Shown here piece after piece: positions 52,915-63,117 of a stretch of DNA of 64,000 bases (position 1 is the stretch's first letter; each line of letters begins with the position of its first letter). The stretch lies in contig OX453277.1 in NCBI GenBank assembly GCA_949710005.1, positions 3,655,001-3,719,000 of the forward strand, read 5' to 3'. Both the position numbers and the translations under genes were made by a program. The notes under the pieces were generated by a model, which had not been told where the DNA came from, did no database searches, and saw only the letters and a program-made list of their open reading frames with translations. This DNA comes from Ricordea florida (Eukaryota > Cnidaria > Anthozoa > Corallimorpharia > Ricordeidae).

Positions 52915-53037
52915 TTAGATTTGATTTAATTTATTTCATTTGTGCTTTACAGTGTCCCCAATTAGTACAGCAGTGCTAAATACAGTTGACACTCAAATAA
53001 AGTTCATTATTCATTATTATTATTATTATTATTATTA
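52915..53037 (+). repeat. SINE 3' part with (ATT)n tail, second copy
   Basis: Same block as 46440-46577 (GCTTTACAGTGTCCCCAATT and CAGTTGACACTCAAATAAAG) ending in (ATT)n. Confidence 0.8.
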
Positions 53038-53457
53038 GTGGTAATAATCTTTCCCACGAGCAAACAGTATGATTATTATTGCAACAAATGTCCGAAACTA
53101 CATTTTCCACAACTAAAACCATGTTTACATTTTTGTTAGCGTTGTTTATACAGTGCAGACATACGAGGACCAAATTTAGTGTCTCAAAAGAGCATAAATT
53201 TATATCACTGAACCATAAGGTTTGTTGTGGAAAGTATATTTTCAAACATTTGACGTTTTACCTGCACACAGAAAATGGAGGAAAGAATTTGACTAATTTT
53301 TTATCATTGCAGAAATATTACGACTTCAATGCTCGCATTTTTGCGTACTGCGCTAATCCTAGTGACATTTCTATAGTGTAACTTAATCCATGTGTAATTC
53401 AACTAGATTAATCGATGTCTCACTGTTGAAGGAAAACGTTCACTGCATAATATTATA

Positions 53458-53787
53458 CACTTAATGTATGGTTCCGAGGGAAACAGTTAGTTTTGTTTCC
53501 CGAGAGTCCTGATGTTTCCCGAGACGAAGTCGAGGGAAACATCAGGACTCGAGGGAAAACAAAACTAACTAGTTTCCCGAGGGACCATACATTAAGTGCT
53601 TTGTTATATATTTAGACTTTCCCTTAGCAAAAACAAGCAAACAAAGACGGTACAACTGGCGCGCGGGCAACAACTGCGCAATTGTCTCCCGGTCGGGATA
53701 CATTTGAATTTGTTCAAGGGCACGTGACCAAGAATCAACCAATCACAGTGCTCGCTTTGATGAATGAAAGTCTAGGTATATAACAAG
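53458..53787. mobile_element. Two-module foldback element, copy 4
   Basis: Module A hairpin (53458-53598) has arms CACTTAATGTATGGT / ACCATACATTAAGTG and GAGTCCTGATGTTTCCC / GGGAAACATCAGGACTC around GACGAAGTC. Module B (53601-53787) has inverted ends TTGTTATATATTTAGACTTTC against GAAAGTCTAGGTATATAACAA and contains ACCAATCACAG. Confidence 0.7.
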
Positions 53788-54118
53788 TAAATTTATATAC
53801 ATGTAAAAACAATGGTCAACAACCCGTCATCAGCTTTAGTCTTGCACTTTGCTGGTCAATATTTCTGGTCCTCTGAACAAACTAGTTTACGCCTGTAATT
53901 CATCAGAATAAAACCAAAATAGTTTTAGCGTGAGAGTGCAACTTTGCCGAGAACAAAGGGATAATTCTTTGATCAATAGAAATATTAAACAGAGGCAGGG
54001 TCAGCGATTCTAATGAGGAGGTCAGATGTGTCATTTATTATGACTCTCAGATGCCAACGCATCAGTTAGAAGACTTAGAACGAACGCCACTTAAAAGACT
54101 GAATTGGCCAGAAACAAT

Positions 54119-54769
54119 ATGGCATCGACGGACGAAGCATCGGCACTCAAAAGAAACTCTGTTCATCAAACAAGATTAAGTATGGAACTGCAACAACTGG
54201 AAAAGGATCGCGCGATTCGATTACGTGAAATGCAAAAGGCTTCTCAAGTGTTTGCGCAACGGCATGAACAGATTCAAGGAAAACGAGACAAGGCGAGTTT
54301 GAAACGAGTTACGAGTGCTCCCATTCAAAGCCTGCCGAACATACAACATCAAACCGCACCTGAGTCAAGCGATAATCCAGCTCTGCAGCCATTTATCACT
54401 AAGCTTGGTACTAATCAATCTTCCTCGCGAAAGAAACACCTTCGAAAAACTGCGACAGTACCCGAGCTCTATTCACGATCAAATAGCTTATCATCAACAA
54501 CAGCGAATGACATTGAACCGACGTCTCATCGAAGGATGCCACTGAAAGGAGGCGGATTCGTCTCCCCGGAAGATGAAAAAGAGCAAAGAAACTCCGTGTT
54601 TTCACCTGGCAGCAGAAGTGTTAAAACGTCGGTATACCGGCGCGATGATCTCAGAGGGAACACTGCGCTTAATGAAGCCAATCCATTGGGGATTTCATAC
54701 GTAAACAGAAGGCGGTCTGTTCCATGCGACAAGAAACGACAAACCTACGACACAAGTGCGAAAAGGTGA
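54119..54769 (+). CDS. Hypothetical intronless protein, 216 residues
   Basis: An open frame from ATG (AACAATATGG) to TGA with no intron. The N-terminal 60 residues form a probable charged helix (LSMELQQLEKDRAIRLREMQ); the rest is Ser-, Arg- and Asn-rich and likely disordered, with RKTATVPELYSRSNSLSS and RRMPLKGGGFVSPEDE as possible phosphorylation or 14-3-3 style motifs. No known domain is recognised. The frame is far longer than its surroundings allow by chance and codon use looks coding, but it could also be one large exon of a longer gene. Function unknown. Confidence 0.6.
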   Translation: MASTDEASALKRNSVHQTRLSMELQQLEKDRAIRLREMQKASQVFAQRHEQIQGKRDKASLKRVTSAPIQSLPNIQHQTAPESSDNPALQPFITKLGTNQSSSRKKHLRKTATVPELYSRSNSLSSTTANDIEPTSHRRMPLKGGGFVSPEDEKEQRNSVFSPGSRSVKTSVYRRDDLRGNTALNEANPLGISYVNRRRSVPCDKKRQTYDTSAKR

Positions 54770-55234
54770 AACGTGTTGTGTTAAGTACTTCTCCCCTGAT
54801 AAAACACAACGTTTGAATTTCGTTTATTTTTGCAAACAGCAAAGCATGCATTTTTGCTTATCGTCTTCGAAACCCGCCGCGTAGCACCGAGAGGGAAACC
54901 CGGATATTGCTGAGCATTGCTACTTTTACTTTTGTAAGATTAAGAGAAATAGAGATCTTGAACAAAACAGCTTATTTGAAAACCACTGTACCACTTCATC
55001 TGGAGTGAACCGTTTTTCACTGAGCGTTAGTAAGGTAAATAGAGAATCTATGGAACAACGTTTCCAGCTATTTCTGATTATGTAATTGAAAATTGTATCT
55101 ACTAATTATGGAAACGCCGATGGCGAATCCAAGTCGCGTCAAACCAATCAAGTTTTCCAAAGGGAGCAACTGAAGAATACCCCAGCACTCGAAGCGAGGA
55201 TGCGAAAAAGAGCATCACTATCGGTCACTATTAA
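54770..55234. other. Spacer downstream of the 54119 ORF
   Basis: Probable 3' UTR of the 216-residue ORF and unique sequence up to the Mutator-like element. No signals stand out. Confidence 0.4.
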
Positions 55235-56553
55235 CGCTGTGGCTAAATGACCGGCAGCCGGTCAAGGTTTCAAAATCACTAAATGACCGGCACTCTGACA
55301 TTTTTCTCAAATTTAAGGAATCGAAGGAACTCATCCAATCCAAACTATCATATGTCGATTAAGAACTGCCAAGCGATCTAGAAGAGCTGTATAGATCGTG
55401 AGTCTAACGCTCCACTCAGAGAGAAAAGCCATGGTTTGTGACACTTAGGGCCCGATTACATGAGCCGGGCTGGCTCGGTTTGCCGAGATCTCGGCACGTC
55501 TGTTAAACGCAACAAAAATTAATTTCGCGATTACATGACAACCGGGCCAGCCCGGCTAGCCGAGATCTCGGTATCGCGATACCGGGATCCCGGCTAACCG
55601 GGCTGAAAATTTTCCATGTAATCGCGTTCATCGGGCCAGCCCGGCTTGCTGGGCCAGCAATAGGACGAGGCTGGACATCGGGTACTTTATAAAAACCAGG
55701 ATAAAAACTCATGAGCATTGGTGCTCTCTCTCAAACATGGAGCCGTCGAAGTTTCAACTGCTTGCACTTCTTCACGAATAGATTACTCTTTCGAGCACCA
55801 TCAAATCTATGTTCCGCTTTCTATACAACATATAAAGATAGATCAATCCATGAAACTGCATTGAAACTGAAAGCAATGCAGTCATATGCTGTAGAAAGGT
55901 GATGACAATCATATCATTCGACGCATTCTACTTGAGGGAGCTATTTTGAAATAAACTACTTCCCGCCAAAGACGTTCGCGTCAAAATTCAGCTCGCCACG
56001 GGCTGCCTCGGCTAATAAAAGTCACCTCGGCAAACCGGGCCAGCCCGGCTAACCGGGCTCATGTAATGCCGGGCTGAAAGTCATCTCGGCAAACCGAGTC
56101 AGCCCGGCTAACCGGGCCAGCCCGGCTCATGTAATCAGGCCCTTAGATTTCTTTAGGTCGACTGCCGGTCACGGTTTCCAACTCACTAATTGACCGGCAG
56201 TCCGAGTTGAGGGGATCGAGCGAACCAATCATGTATCTCTCAATATGTCGATTGAGAACAAGCAATCCAACACTTTTTCTCTATATTTAAGTATAAGAAT
56301 ATGCAGATAGCAGTCAGACCTAAAGAATCTAAGTGCCACAAAGCATGGTCTCGCTCTCTGAGCGGAGCGCAAACCAAGCGTTAGACTCACGATCTATACA
56401 GCTCTTCTAAATCGCTTGGCAGTTCTTAATCGACATATGATAGTTTGAATTGGATGGGTTCCTTCGATTCCTTAAATCTGAGAAAAATATCAGACTGCCG
56501 GTCATTTAGTGATTTTGAAACCTTGACCGGCTGCCGGTCATTTAGCCACAGCG
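55235..56553. mobile_element. Mutator-like nonautonomous transposon with 9-bp target duplication
   Basis: The flanks CACTATTAA at 55226-55234 and 56554-56562 are identical, a 9-bp duplication as made by Mutator-like elements. The terminal inverted repeats are long (over 200 bp, high identity) and begin CGCTGTGGCTAAATGACCGG. The left arm is interrupted by the nested element at 55448-56142 and resumes after it (GATTTCTTTAGGTC). No transposase is encoded. Confidence 0.88.
55448..56142. mobile_element. Nested MITE with TTA duplication
   Basis: The ends GGGCCCGATTACATGAGCC and GGCTCATGTAATCAGGCCC are inverted repeats with one mismatch. TTA is present on both sides (55445-55447, 56143-56145), as in PIF/Harbinger insertions. 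Sub-terminal GCCGAGATCTCGGC-like palindromes and GCCAGCCCGGCTAACCGGGC repeats fill the ends. It interrupts the inverted repeat of the Mutator-like element, so it inserted later. Confidence 0.85.
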
Positions 56554-56562
56554 CACTATTAA

Positions 56563-58670
56563 TGGCTACTTGTCTAAGCGTGCACCCGTATCCGCGAATA
56601 CACAAGGAATATTCGGAGTGCCAAGATATTCTGCAGTCTAGCCTTTCAAAGATTTCAATGACGAGGATGATCGTAAGTAAGACATTCATGGAAAGTAGAC
56701 TTTGGTTTTCAAGTCCAAGCGTCATAAAGAGACCCAACTATTCGCTAAATGCTCTCAATTCATACTAGTCACGCAACCATTCCAGCGAGAACAGAGAGTC
56801 GAGAAGTTACGCACAAAAACACGGAACAATGGGCACGCGATTTCACAAAATATGTTAAGTAGTAAATCACGTGAGAAAACAAGAGATTGTCGTCATGTTG
56901 AAAAGGGCGGGGAAGTCATAGCCGGAAAAACCAAAAAAATATATCTATATATTTCTAGACAAATGAAGATGAGGATTTTATTAGAGCGGTTATTCTCCGG
57001 TTGTTTTACAGAGGATAATCATACACAGATGATCCACTTCATCTATACCCGTCACGACCAACAAACATGCTTGGCAAATGTCAATTCTTTCTCAAATTTA
57101 AGCGATCGAAAACGGTGGAATTCTAGTTGTTTAGAAACACAGGAGGTCAATACAATCTGAGTGTAATATACAACTGATACGTACTGGTGGAAAGTGTTTT
57201 AAGGGGAGAAAGTTTTGCCTTCTGGCAAAGTTTGATGGGCAGAAATGTCTTTGTTCTCGAACTAAAGTGTGATGTATTTGCGCCCGAAACAATCCCGAAG
57301 AGTTTCGGGTCTTAACGGGAATCACAAACCTGTTCACGTGCATTACCGGGAGTATACATTGTGTTTGGGTTCCGGGTGTATGGAGGTTCAACAGCGGGCG
57401 TATACCAGGTTATTCAGGCCTATTCACGTCCTCTTAGAGACAGCAGTTCTATTGACCTTTTAACAATGCTTCAGTTTTATAATATAACTTATAACCTACT
57501 CCTGACAACAACAGATGTCCTCCTCAGAACATAACCAACAATAACAAAGTACCCCTTTTCTTGCCTCCCTCACACCGACGATTTCCGAGGACTTCCCGAA
57601 GAACAACCGATGACTTTGTCTGGACAAGAGAGGATGCATCCTCTCTTGGTCTGGATGATTTACTGAAGGTGCAGCTGCGCTCGTCGTGTTGGTTGTTAAG
57701 TACAGCCCCTTGAAGAAATCATTTCTTTCTGGGCTTCAATTCCTCTGCGCAATTTCGGAGGAAAATTTTCGGCTTGACTTGAGGGTTGAAATACTCGTGT
57801 CCCTGGCACAACAAAAGAGTCGGTAAGATTACCACTCAAAGTTAAGGTTGTATTTGTTGTTAAAAATAAGAAAAATAATTTACCACTTCATTTACAGCAC
57901 CTTGGACTTTCTTAGATACCTGATGAAACACTGTTCTATCAAGCCACCCCACTGTAATAGGACGCCCCCTCTTTAATAAGCTACCTCTGTCTCGAAAAAG
58001 AAATTTATCCAGCTCACCCTCTCCTCTGAAAAAAAAAACATCCAACTCAATTCCCTGGTGAAATTGAGTGAAAACGCCAGACCCCGATTAAACGCCGTCC
58101 TCGAAAAAACGCCGGGACAAAAGTGTCGACTATTAACTAAACGCCAAGAACGTTTAACCTTTTCAATGCTACAGGTGACTCAAGTGTAAATTCTCGTTAT
58201 AATTCCAATACACTACCGCACAAACATTTTATAAGAATTGAGAACATGATCAAGTCGATGCTAAATCGATCAACCGCCAAATTCTCCGAACAAGAATATA
58301 AGGAACTGTACAGCACTTGCTCAGGAGAATTTATACTTGATCTTAGCAGTCAACGGGTCAATTGAGAAAAAACGGTACTATGACTTCTTCACGTCTACGC
58401 AGTTCAGTTTGTGACCTGATCGCATAATTGATTCGGAAAATGATTTTCAAGAAATTATAAGTTATTAGCCTGCGGGTACAGTAGTATACTCCCCGGCCCT
58501 GCTGTAGGTTTATTTGGTAAAGTGTATTGTCGGAGTTTTGGAATTCTTATCGCGCACAAACGTATCAAAACTAATGCTGCATTTACATGTAGCTAAATCA
58601 AGAAGCCACCCCTTCTATTAAGCTGCACCCTTCTAATGAGCTGGGATAATCAAACAAGTTGATAACTAGC
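56563..58670. other. Gene-poor stretch with decayed repeats
   Basis: The frame 56702-57160 has no domain or splice support. The segment 57195-57310 (GGCAAAGTTTGATGGGCAGA and neighbours) is a diverged relative of 21745-21800. AAACGCC units near 58080-58150 recall other dispersed repeats. No gene is supportable. Confidence 0.4.
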
Positions 58671-59109
58671 AATTAATGAATGAGGCTGAGTAGGATATGA
58701 AGAATTAAGCGGATCGAGGAAGGTGTTATCCACCGAGGCGGTAGGCCGAGGTGGATAACACCCTTCCGAGATCCGCTTAATTCTTCATATCCTACGAAAG
58801 CCGAATTCATTAATTGCTTTATTATTATTGATCAAAATATTTTCAAACACTTAAGGAGAAAATGAGCTTCATTTTCACAAATTTCACACCCACCAGCAAT
58901 ATAACAAAACACCAAAATAACACAAGCTCGTCCCCAGGTCTTCTCGGTTAACGGTGCATTAACCTGCGAAAACGCTGCATTTTTGACGTCATTTCATCGT
59001 TAAAGTGAAAATTCTTCCAAATTTGGTCATCAGTAACTGGTTATGGTGAATTAAACGTGTGCTTTTAGCCAATCAGAATCGGGGAAATATTTTGAATGAA
59101 TAATAAAGT
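58671..59109. mobile_element. Two-module foldback element, copy 5
   Basis: Module A hairpin (58671-58815): AATTAATGAAT ... GTAGGATATGAAGAATTAAG pairs with CTTAATTCTTCATATCCTAC, plus GGTGTTATCCACC / GGTGGATAACACC around a CCGAGGCGG centre. Module B (58816-59109) has inverted ends GCTTTATTATT ... CAAAATATTTTC / GAAATATTTTG ... AATAATAAAGT and contains AGCCAATCAGAAT. Confidence 0.7.
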
Positions 59110-59254
59110 AAGTTATATCACCCTAAGATAAATAAGGGGGGTACCCTTCGTCAGAGGAAATGCTCTGACGAAGGGCCAACGCTCAAAACGTCAGCACGCC
59201 CCGCCCCGCCCCCCCCCCCCCTTTTTATCTTACGGTGGTATAACTCACTTTATT
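59102..59254. repeat. Palindromic repeat upstream of the YqaJ gene
   Basis: AATAAAGTAAGTTATATCAC at the left pairs with the right end GTGGTATAACTCACTTTATT. Inside is a second hairpin CCCTTCGTCAGAG / CTCTGACGAAGGG. It partly overlaps the right end of foldback copy 5, so the two may be one composite. Confidence 0.65.
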
Positions 59255-59392
59255 AATTCGTTTGATTATCTCTTCTAATTCTTCGTGGGCGCGTGACGTC
59301 ACAAAATTATGCAGATTATCTGGCGGCCATGTTGGTGCACAGGTCACGTAATTCATTTCGAAGTCCAGACCTATGTAGTTTGTAATATTGCT

Positions 59393-62281
59393 ATGGATTC
59401 CGAAACATCAAGTTCTTTAGAAGACCTGAGCGTTGTGGAGAAAGATTACCAAGTGCTTTCAGAGTATTATAGAAGTCTCGAACCTCATGTTAAGCGAAGA
59501 TATCTGCTGAAAACATCTGCTGTAGGAGTAGATCCGGCTACTCTCTTGGACGAACAATGTGACGCGGACTGTATTCCCCCTGTAGAATCCATGGATCTGG
59601 TAAGCTACCTTGTCCTCACAACAAGCTACTACACGAAAGAACAGTTTAAAGCATATAAAAGCCTTCAGGCTTATAACCAGATGGTTTCAGGGTTTGTAAC
59701 CAATGTTCGTGGCCGTATCGTGAAGGATAATTACGTGGTTCTGGCTAGCGTGCGCCATTCACAGCGGATGAACGATGCTTTGGTTTCAGTCTGGCTGATA
59801 ACCAGCATTGATGGCACAATTTTATCTTCCCACTGCCTTGGGTGCAAGGCCGGCCTTTCAGAGTCCTGCTCCCACATAGCTAGTGTTTTGTTTTACCTAG
59901 AAGCTTACACTCGAATCAACGATAAGCTGTCTTGTACCCAAGTCAAGTGCGCTTGGCTTTTGCCGTCATTTGTGAAAGAAGTTCCGTATGCCAAAATTGC
60001 CGATATAAATTTAACTTCCGCCAGAAAAATGAAAGCAGACCTCGACAAAAGCATCGATAGCTTATCACTCGGAGATCATGGAGCATCAGAGATGCCATCT
60101 TTTCAAGCTCGAGATTCTCAAGGGGGAACCCCAACACCAACACGTAGTGAAATGGATTTATTTTACTCTGAACTCAGCAAGTGTGAGACCAAAGCTGTTG
60201 CACTGTCCCTGATTAAGCCCCACGCAGAAGCGTTTGTCAAGAAAAGCCGCAACGTTCCAACAGTTTCGGATTTTTTTGATAGAAAATATTTGGCTTTTTC
60301 GTACCCAGACTTACTTACAGCTTGCAGCAAGGTTAAAATTCAGTTGTCGGAAAGTGACATGCTGCAAATTGAACAAGACACAAGGTCACAAGCCAAAGGT
60401 TCAGGTTTCTTTAAACATAGAGCTGGACGCATTGGTGCATCTTTGAGTGGTGCAGTATGTCATACTAATCCAGCCCTTCCCTCACAGTCTCTCATCAAGT
60501 CCATCTGTTACCCGCATCTCTTTAAAGTAACTACTAAGGCAGTACTTCATGGCTGTCAACATGAGAAAGATGCCATTTTGCATTATGAAACTGAAATGAA
60601 AAAGAATCACAGAGATTTTCAAGTAAAAGACTGTGGTACTTTTATCAACAGAGACTATCAATTCCTACATGCAACACCTGATTTTTTGTGTTCATGTTCA
60701 TGCTGTGGAGAAGGTTGTGGGGAGGTTAAGTGCCCAATATGCATTGAAGGTTCTGATTTTGAATCCTATCTTTCAATGAAAGCAACATGTTTGGAAAAGG
60801 TGAATGGAGTGTATAGACTTAAAAGAAAACACAATTACTACTACCAAGTACAACAGCAACTCTTCTCTGCAAATAAAGACCTTGGGTATTGTGACTTTGT
60901 AGTCTGTGCTGTTTGTAATGAGAAAGATACTGCCATTGTTCAGGAGCGAATATACAAAGACCACAAACACTGGGATGACTGCCTCCCTAAACTTATCACA
61001 TTTTGGAAAACTTGCATTTTACCAGAAGTTCTTGGACGATGGTATACCAGGAGAATAACTAGTCCAGAAGGTCCTAGCACTTCAAACTTAAACTCAATTT
61101 GCTTTTGCAGAATGGACAAACAAGACACTACAGCAACATGTGCTAACCCTGCTTGCCTGTATGTTACTTTCCATCACTCTTGCCTGGCCATTTCGACTTC
61201 TATTCCGCCCACATGGTACTGCCCACTCTGTCGAAAGCTACCTCAGTTCCAGAAAAAAAAAGGAAAACCAAAGAATGTATCTGCCCCAGCAGAAGCCCTA
61301 AGCCTTTCTCATATATGTGTTTGCAAGGCCAAAGCAGAGAGTAATGCCAAGCTTCTGGAATGCCACAATGTCAGTTGTTCCAATGGAAAGTTTTTCCATC
61401 TGGGTTGTTTAAACTATAAACGGTTGCCTAACAACAGCAAATCCACATGGCAATGTCCAGCCTGTCGAGGATCTACAGCACAATTTTCCAGCCACTGGGT
61501 GCCCAATCTTGGTCTTCCTCCCACACCCCCTACCCAGGGGTCACCTGGTGCAATTCCCAGACCCCCTACTCAGGCTTCACTTGTTGAACCTTGCATACCC
61601 ACCCCTACCCAGGGCTCACTTGGTGTACCTTCTTCCCTCCTTATCCAGAAGGCAGTCCCTGTCATACCCCTTGCCCAAGGTGCACTACCTACAGTCCATC
61701 ATGCTCCAACTAACACCAGAATTTATAGAACCCCTCATCCACACTTTAAGGACCTTCTTGGAGAGCTTGATAGTAATGACTATAATGTGATACTCTCTAT
61801 AAATGGATGGCTACACTGTTCAATAATTCAACAGGCTCATGTACTGTTACAAGAAGTAAATCCTATGATAGAGGGTTTTCAGAGACCAACACTTGGACCA
61901 ATTAGAAATTTCACAATCATGACAGGTGAATTTATTCAGATACTTCATACAGGTAACCAGCACTGGGTCTGTGTGAGCTCGGTGGGTTGCTTGCCTGGCA
62001 TGGTTAATCTTTATGATAGTTTATTCCATGATATCATTGAGACAGAGGTGGAAGAGCAAGTAAAGAGCATGATGGCTGGTGCCTATAAAGGTCTTCAGAA
62101 TGTCCCTGTTCAACAGCAAAACAATGGTAGTGACTGTGGGGTATTTGCCATTGCATTTGCTACCTGCCTAGTGTATGGTATCAAACCAGAAGATGTGGAT
62201 TTTGATATTAGAAAAATGCGTCCACATCTGCTTAGTTGCTTCAAAAATAAGAAAATGTCACTTTTTCCAACAATAATTTAA
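59393..62281 (+). CDS. Transposon-type SWIM-YqaJ-PHD-PHD-Ulp1 protein
   Basis: 962 residues, intronless. Domains in order: SWIM zinc finger (about residues 145-170, CLGCKAG then SCSHIASVLF); YqaJ/lambda-exonuclease-like nuclease (about 335-540) with RIGAS, catalytic PD...EVK (TPDF then GEVKCP) and the YYYQVQQQL motif; two PHD fingers (about 569-616 and 641-692); a proline-rich linker of PPTQGS-like repeats (703-766); and a C48/Ulp1-type cysteine protease (about 790-962) with His in HWVCVSS, Asp in NLYDSL, Gln in QQQNNG and Cys in GSDCGVFAIAF. All key catalytic residues are present. The start at 59393 (GCTATGGATTCC, acidic N-terminus) is preferred to an in-frame ATG at 59309. YqaJ proteins of this kind accompany DDE transposases in ISL2EU transposons, and a transposase converges on it 836 bp away. 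It is probably transposon-encoded rather than a host gene. Confidence 0.85.
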   Translation: MDSETSSSLEDLSVVEKDYQVLSEYYRSLEPHVKRRYLLKTSAVGVDPATLLDEQCDADCIPPVESMDLVSYLVLTTSYYTKEQFKAYKSLQAYNQMVSGFVTNVRGRIVKDNYVVLASVRHSQRMNDALVSVWLITSIDGTILSSHCLGCKAGLSESCSHIASVLFYLEAYTRINDKLSCTQVKCAWLLPSFVKEVPYAKIADINLTSARKMKADLDKSIDSLSLGDHGASEMPSFQARDSQGGTPTPTRSEMDLFYSELSKCETKAVALSLIKPHAEAFVKKSRNVPTVSDFFDRKYLAFSYPDLLTACSKVKIQLSESDMLQIEQDTRSQAKGSGFFKHRAGRIGASLSGAVCHTNPALPSQSLIKSICYPHLFKVTTKAVLHGCQHEKDAILHYETEMKKNHRDFQVKDCGTFINRDYQFLHATPDFLCSCSCCGEGCGEVKCPICIEGSDFESYLSMKATCLEKVNGVYRLKRKHNYYYQVQQQLFSANKDLGYCDFVVCAVCNEKDTAIVQERIYKDHKHWDDCLPKLITFWKTCILPEVLGRWYTRRITSPEGPSTSNLNSICFCRMDKQDTTATCANPACLYVTFHHSCLAISTSIPPTWYCPLCRKLPQFQKKKGKPKNVSAPAEALSLSHICVCKAKAESNAKLLECHNVSCSNGKFFHLGCLNYKRLPNNSKSTWQCPACRGSTAQFSSHWVPNLGLPPTPPTQGSPGAIPRPPTQASLVEPCIPTPTQGSLGVPSSLLIQKAVPVIPLAQGALPTVHHAPTNTRIYRTPHPHFKDLLGELDSNDYNVILSINGWLHCSIIQQAHVLLQEVNPMIEGFQRPTLGPIRNFTIMTGEFIQILHTGNQHWVCVSSVGCLPGMVNLYDSLFHDIIETEVEEQVKSMMAGAYKGLQNVPVQQQNNGSDCGVFAIAFATCLVYGIKPEDVDFDIRKMRPHLLSCFKNKKMSLFPTII

Positions 62282-62711
62282 GTGCACACATATGATAAAC
62301 ATAATATGAATGCAATGAATCAAGCTTAAAATTTTTTGGTATCATAATGAATTTAATTATTAATTATTTTCTGATTAGAATTGAAATGAATTGCAGTAGA
62401 CTGTAAATGTTTGTCTTGGAAAAAGTTTCACCAGGTTCAGGATTTCAAGAAATGGTATTTATGTAGCTGAACCTTTCTGAGGGGACATGCCACCATACCC
62501 CCAGAGACTCAAGCCCTTCAATGGTGCTAGTGTCATGTCTGTTGACATCAATAACAACTCTGGCTAGTTCTAAATGGGAACAGCAACTTATTTAGAATCT
62601 TACTGGAAACCCTGATGGTTTAAATTAGGTTTTTCCACTATCAGAGATGTCAGCAACCTGTGAAATACATATTGTTTATGTTCAATACGTGTCAGTAATT
62701 AAAGATTAAAG
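62282..62711. other. 3' side of the YqaJ gene
   Basis: Noncoding AT-rich spacer between the YqaJ-type gene and the SINE. Nothing else is seen. Confidence 0.4.
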
Positions 62712-63045
62712 TTGTTTTCAGGCTTAATTTTACAGCTGCTTAAGTTGTGTACATAACTGCGATGATCAATTAATGTCATTACATATTACTCCGCAGTTCA
62801 AATATATGGTCTTTCATATATTCATTTGCATCATTCTTTTCCATCTACAGGTATGTTATGAACTCACAATATGACCAGCTCCCAGTAGGCTTGATAGATC
62901 AGTTGGTAGAGCACTGCTCCGGTATCGCAGAGGTCATGGGTTTGAATCCCGTTCAGGCCCGAGTTTTTTTTTTCAGGCTTAAATTTTACGGCTGCTTAAG
63001 TTGTGTACATAACTGCGATGATCAATTAATGTCATTACATAAAGA
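62712..63045 (+). repeat. tRNA-derived SINE, copy C, with duplicated body
   Basis: The tRNA-like core GATCAGTTGGTAGAGCACTG and GGGTTTGAATCCCGTTC (about 62898-62957) is flanked on both sides by the same body (GCTGCTTAAGTTGTGTACAT and GATGATCAATTAATGTCATT). It is close to copy A at 27890-28215 and sits between the convergent transposon genes. Confidence 0.75.
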
Positions 63046-63117
63046 TAAACAGTAAAGATTCACATAATCAACTTTGCCTTATATTCAGTAGAATGATCAA
63101 TGTTGTTAATTTTGTGA

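Noticed and set aside
56702..57160. 152-codon frame beside the Mutator-like element
   Set aside because: No ATG context, domain or splice partner; composition like surrounding noncoding DNA.
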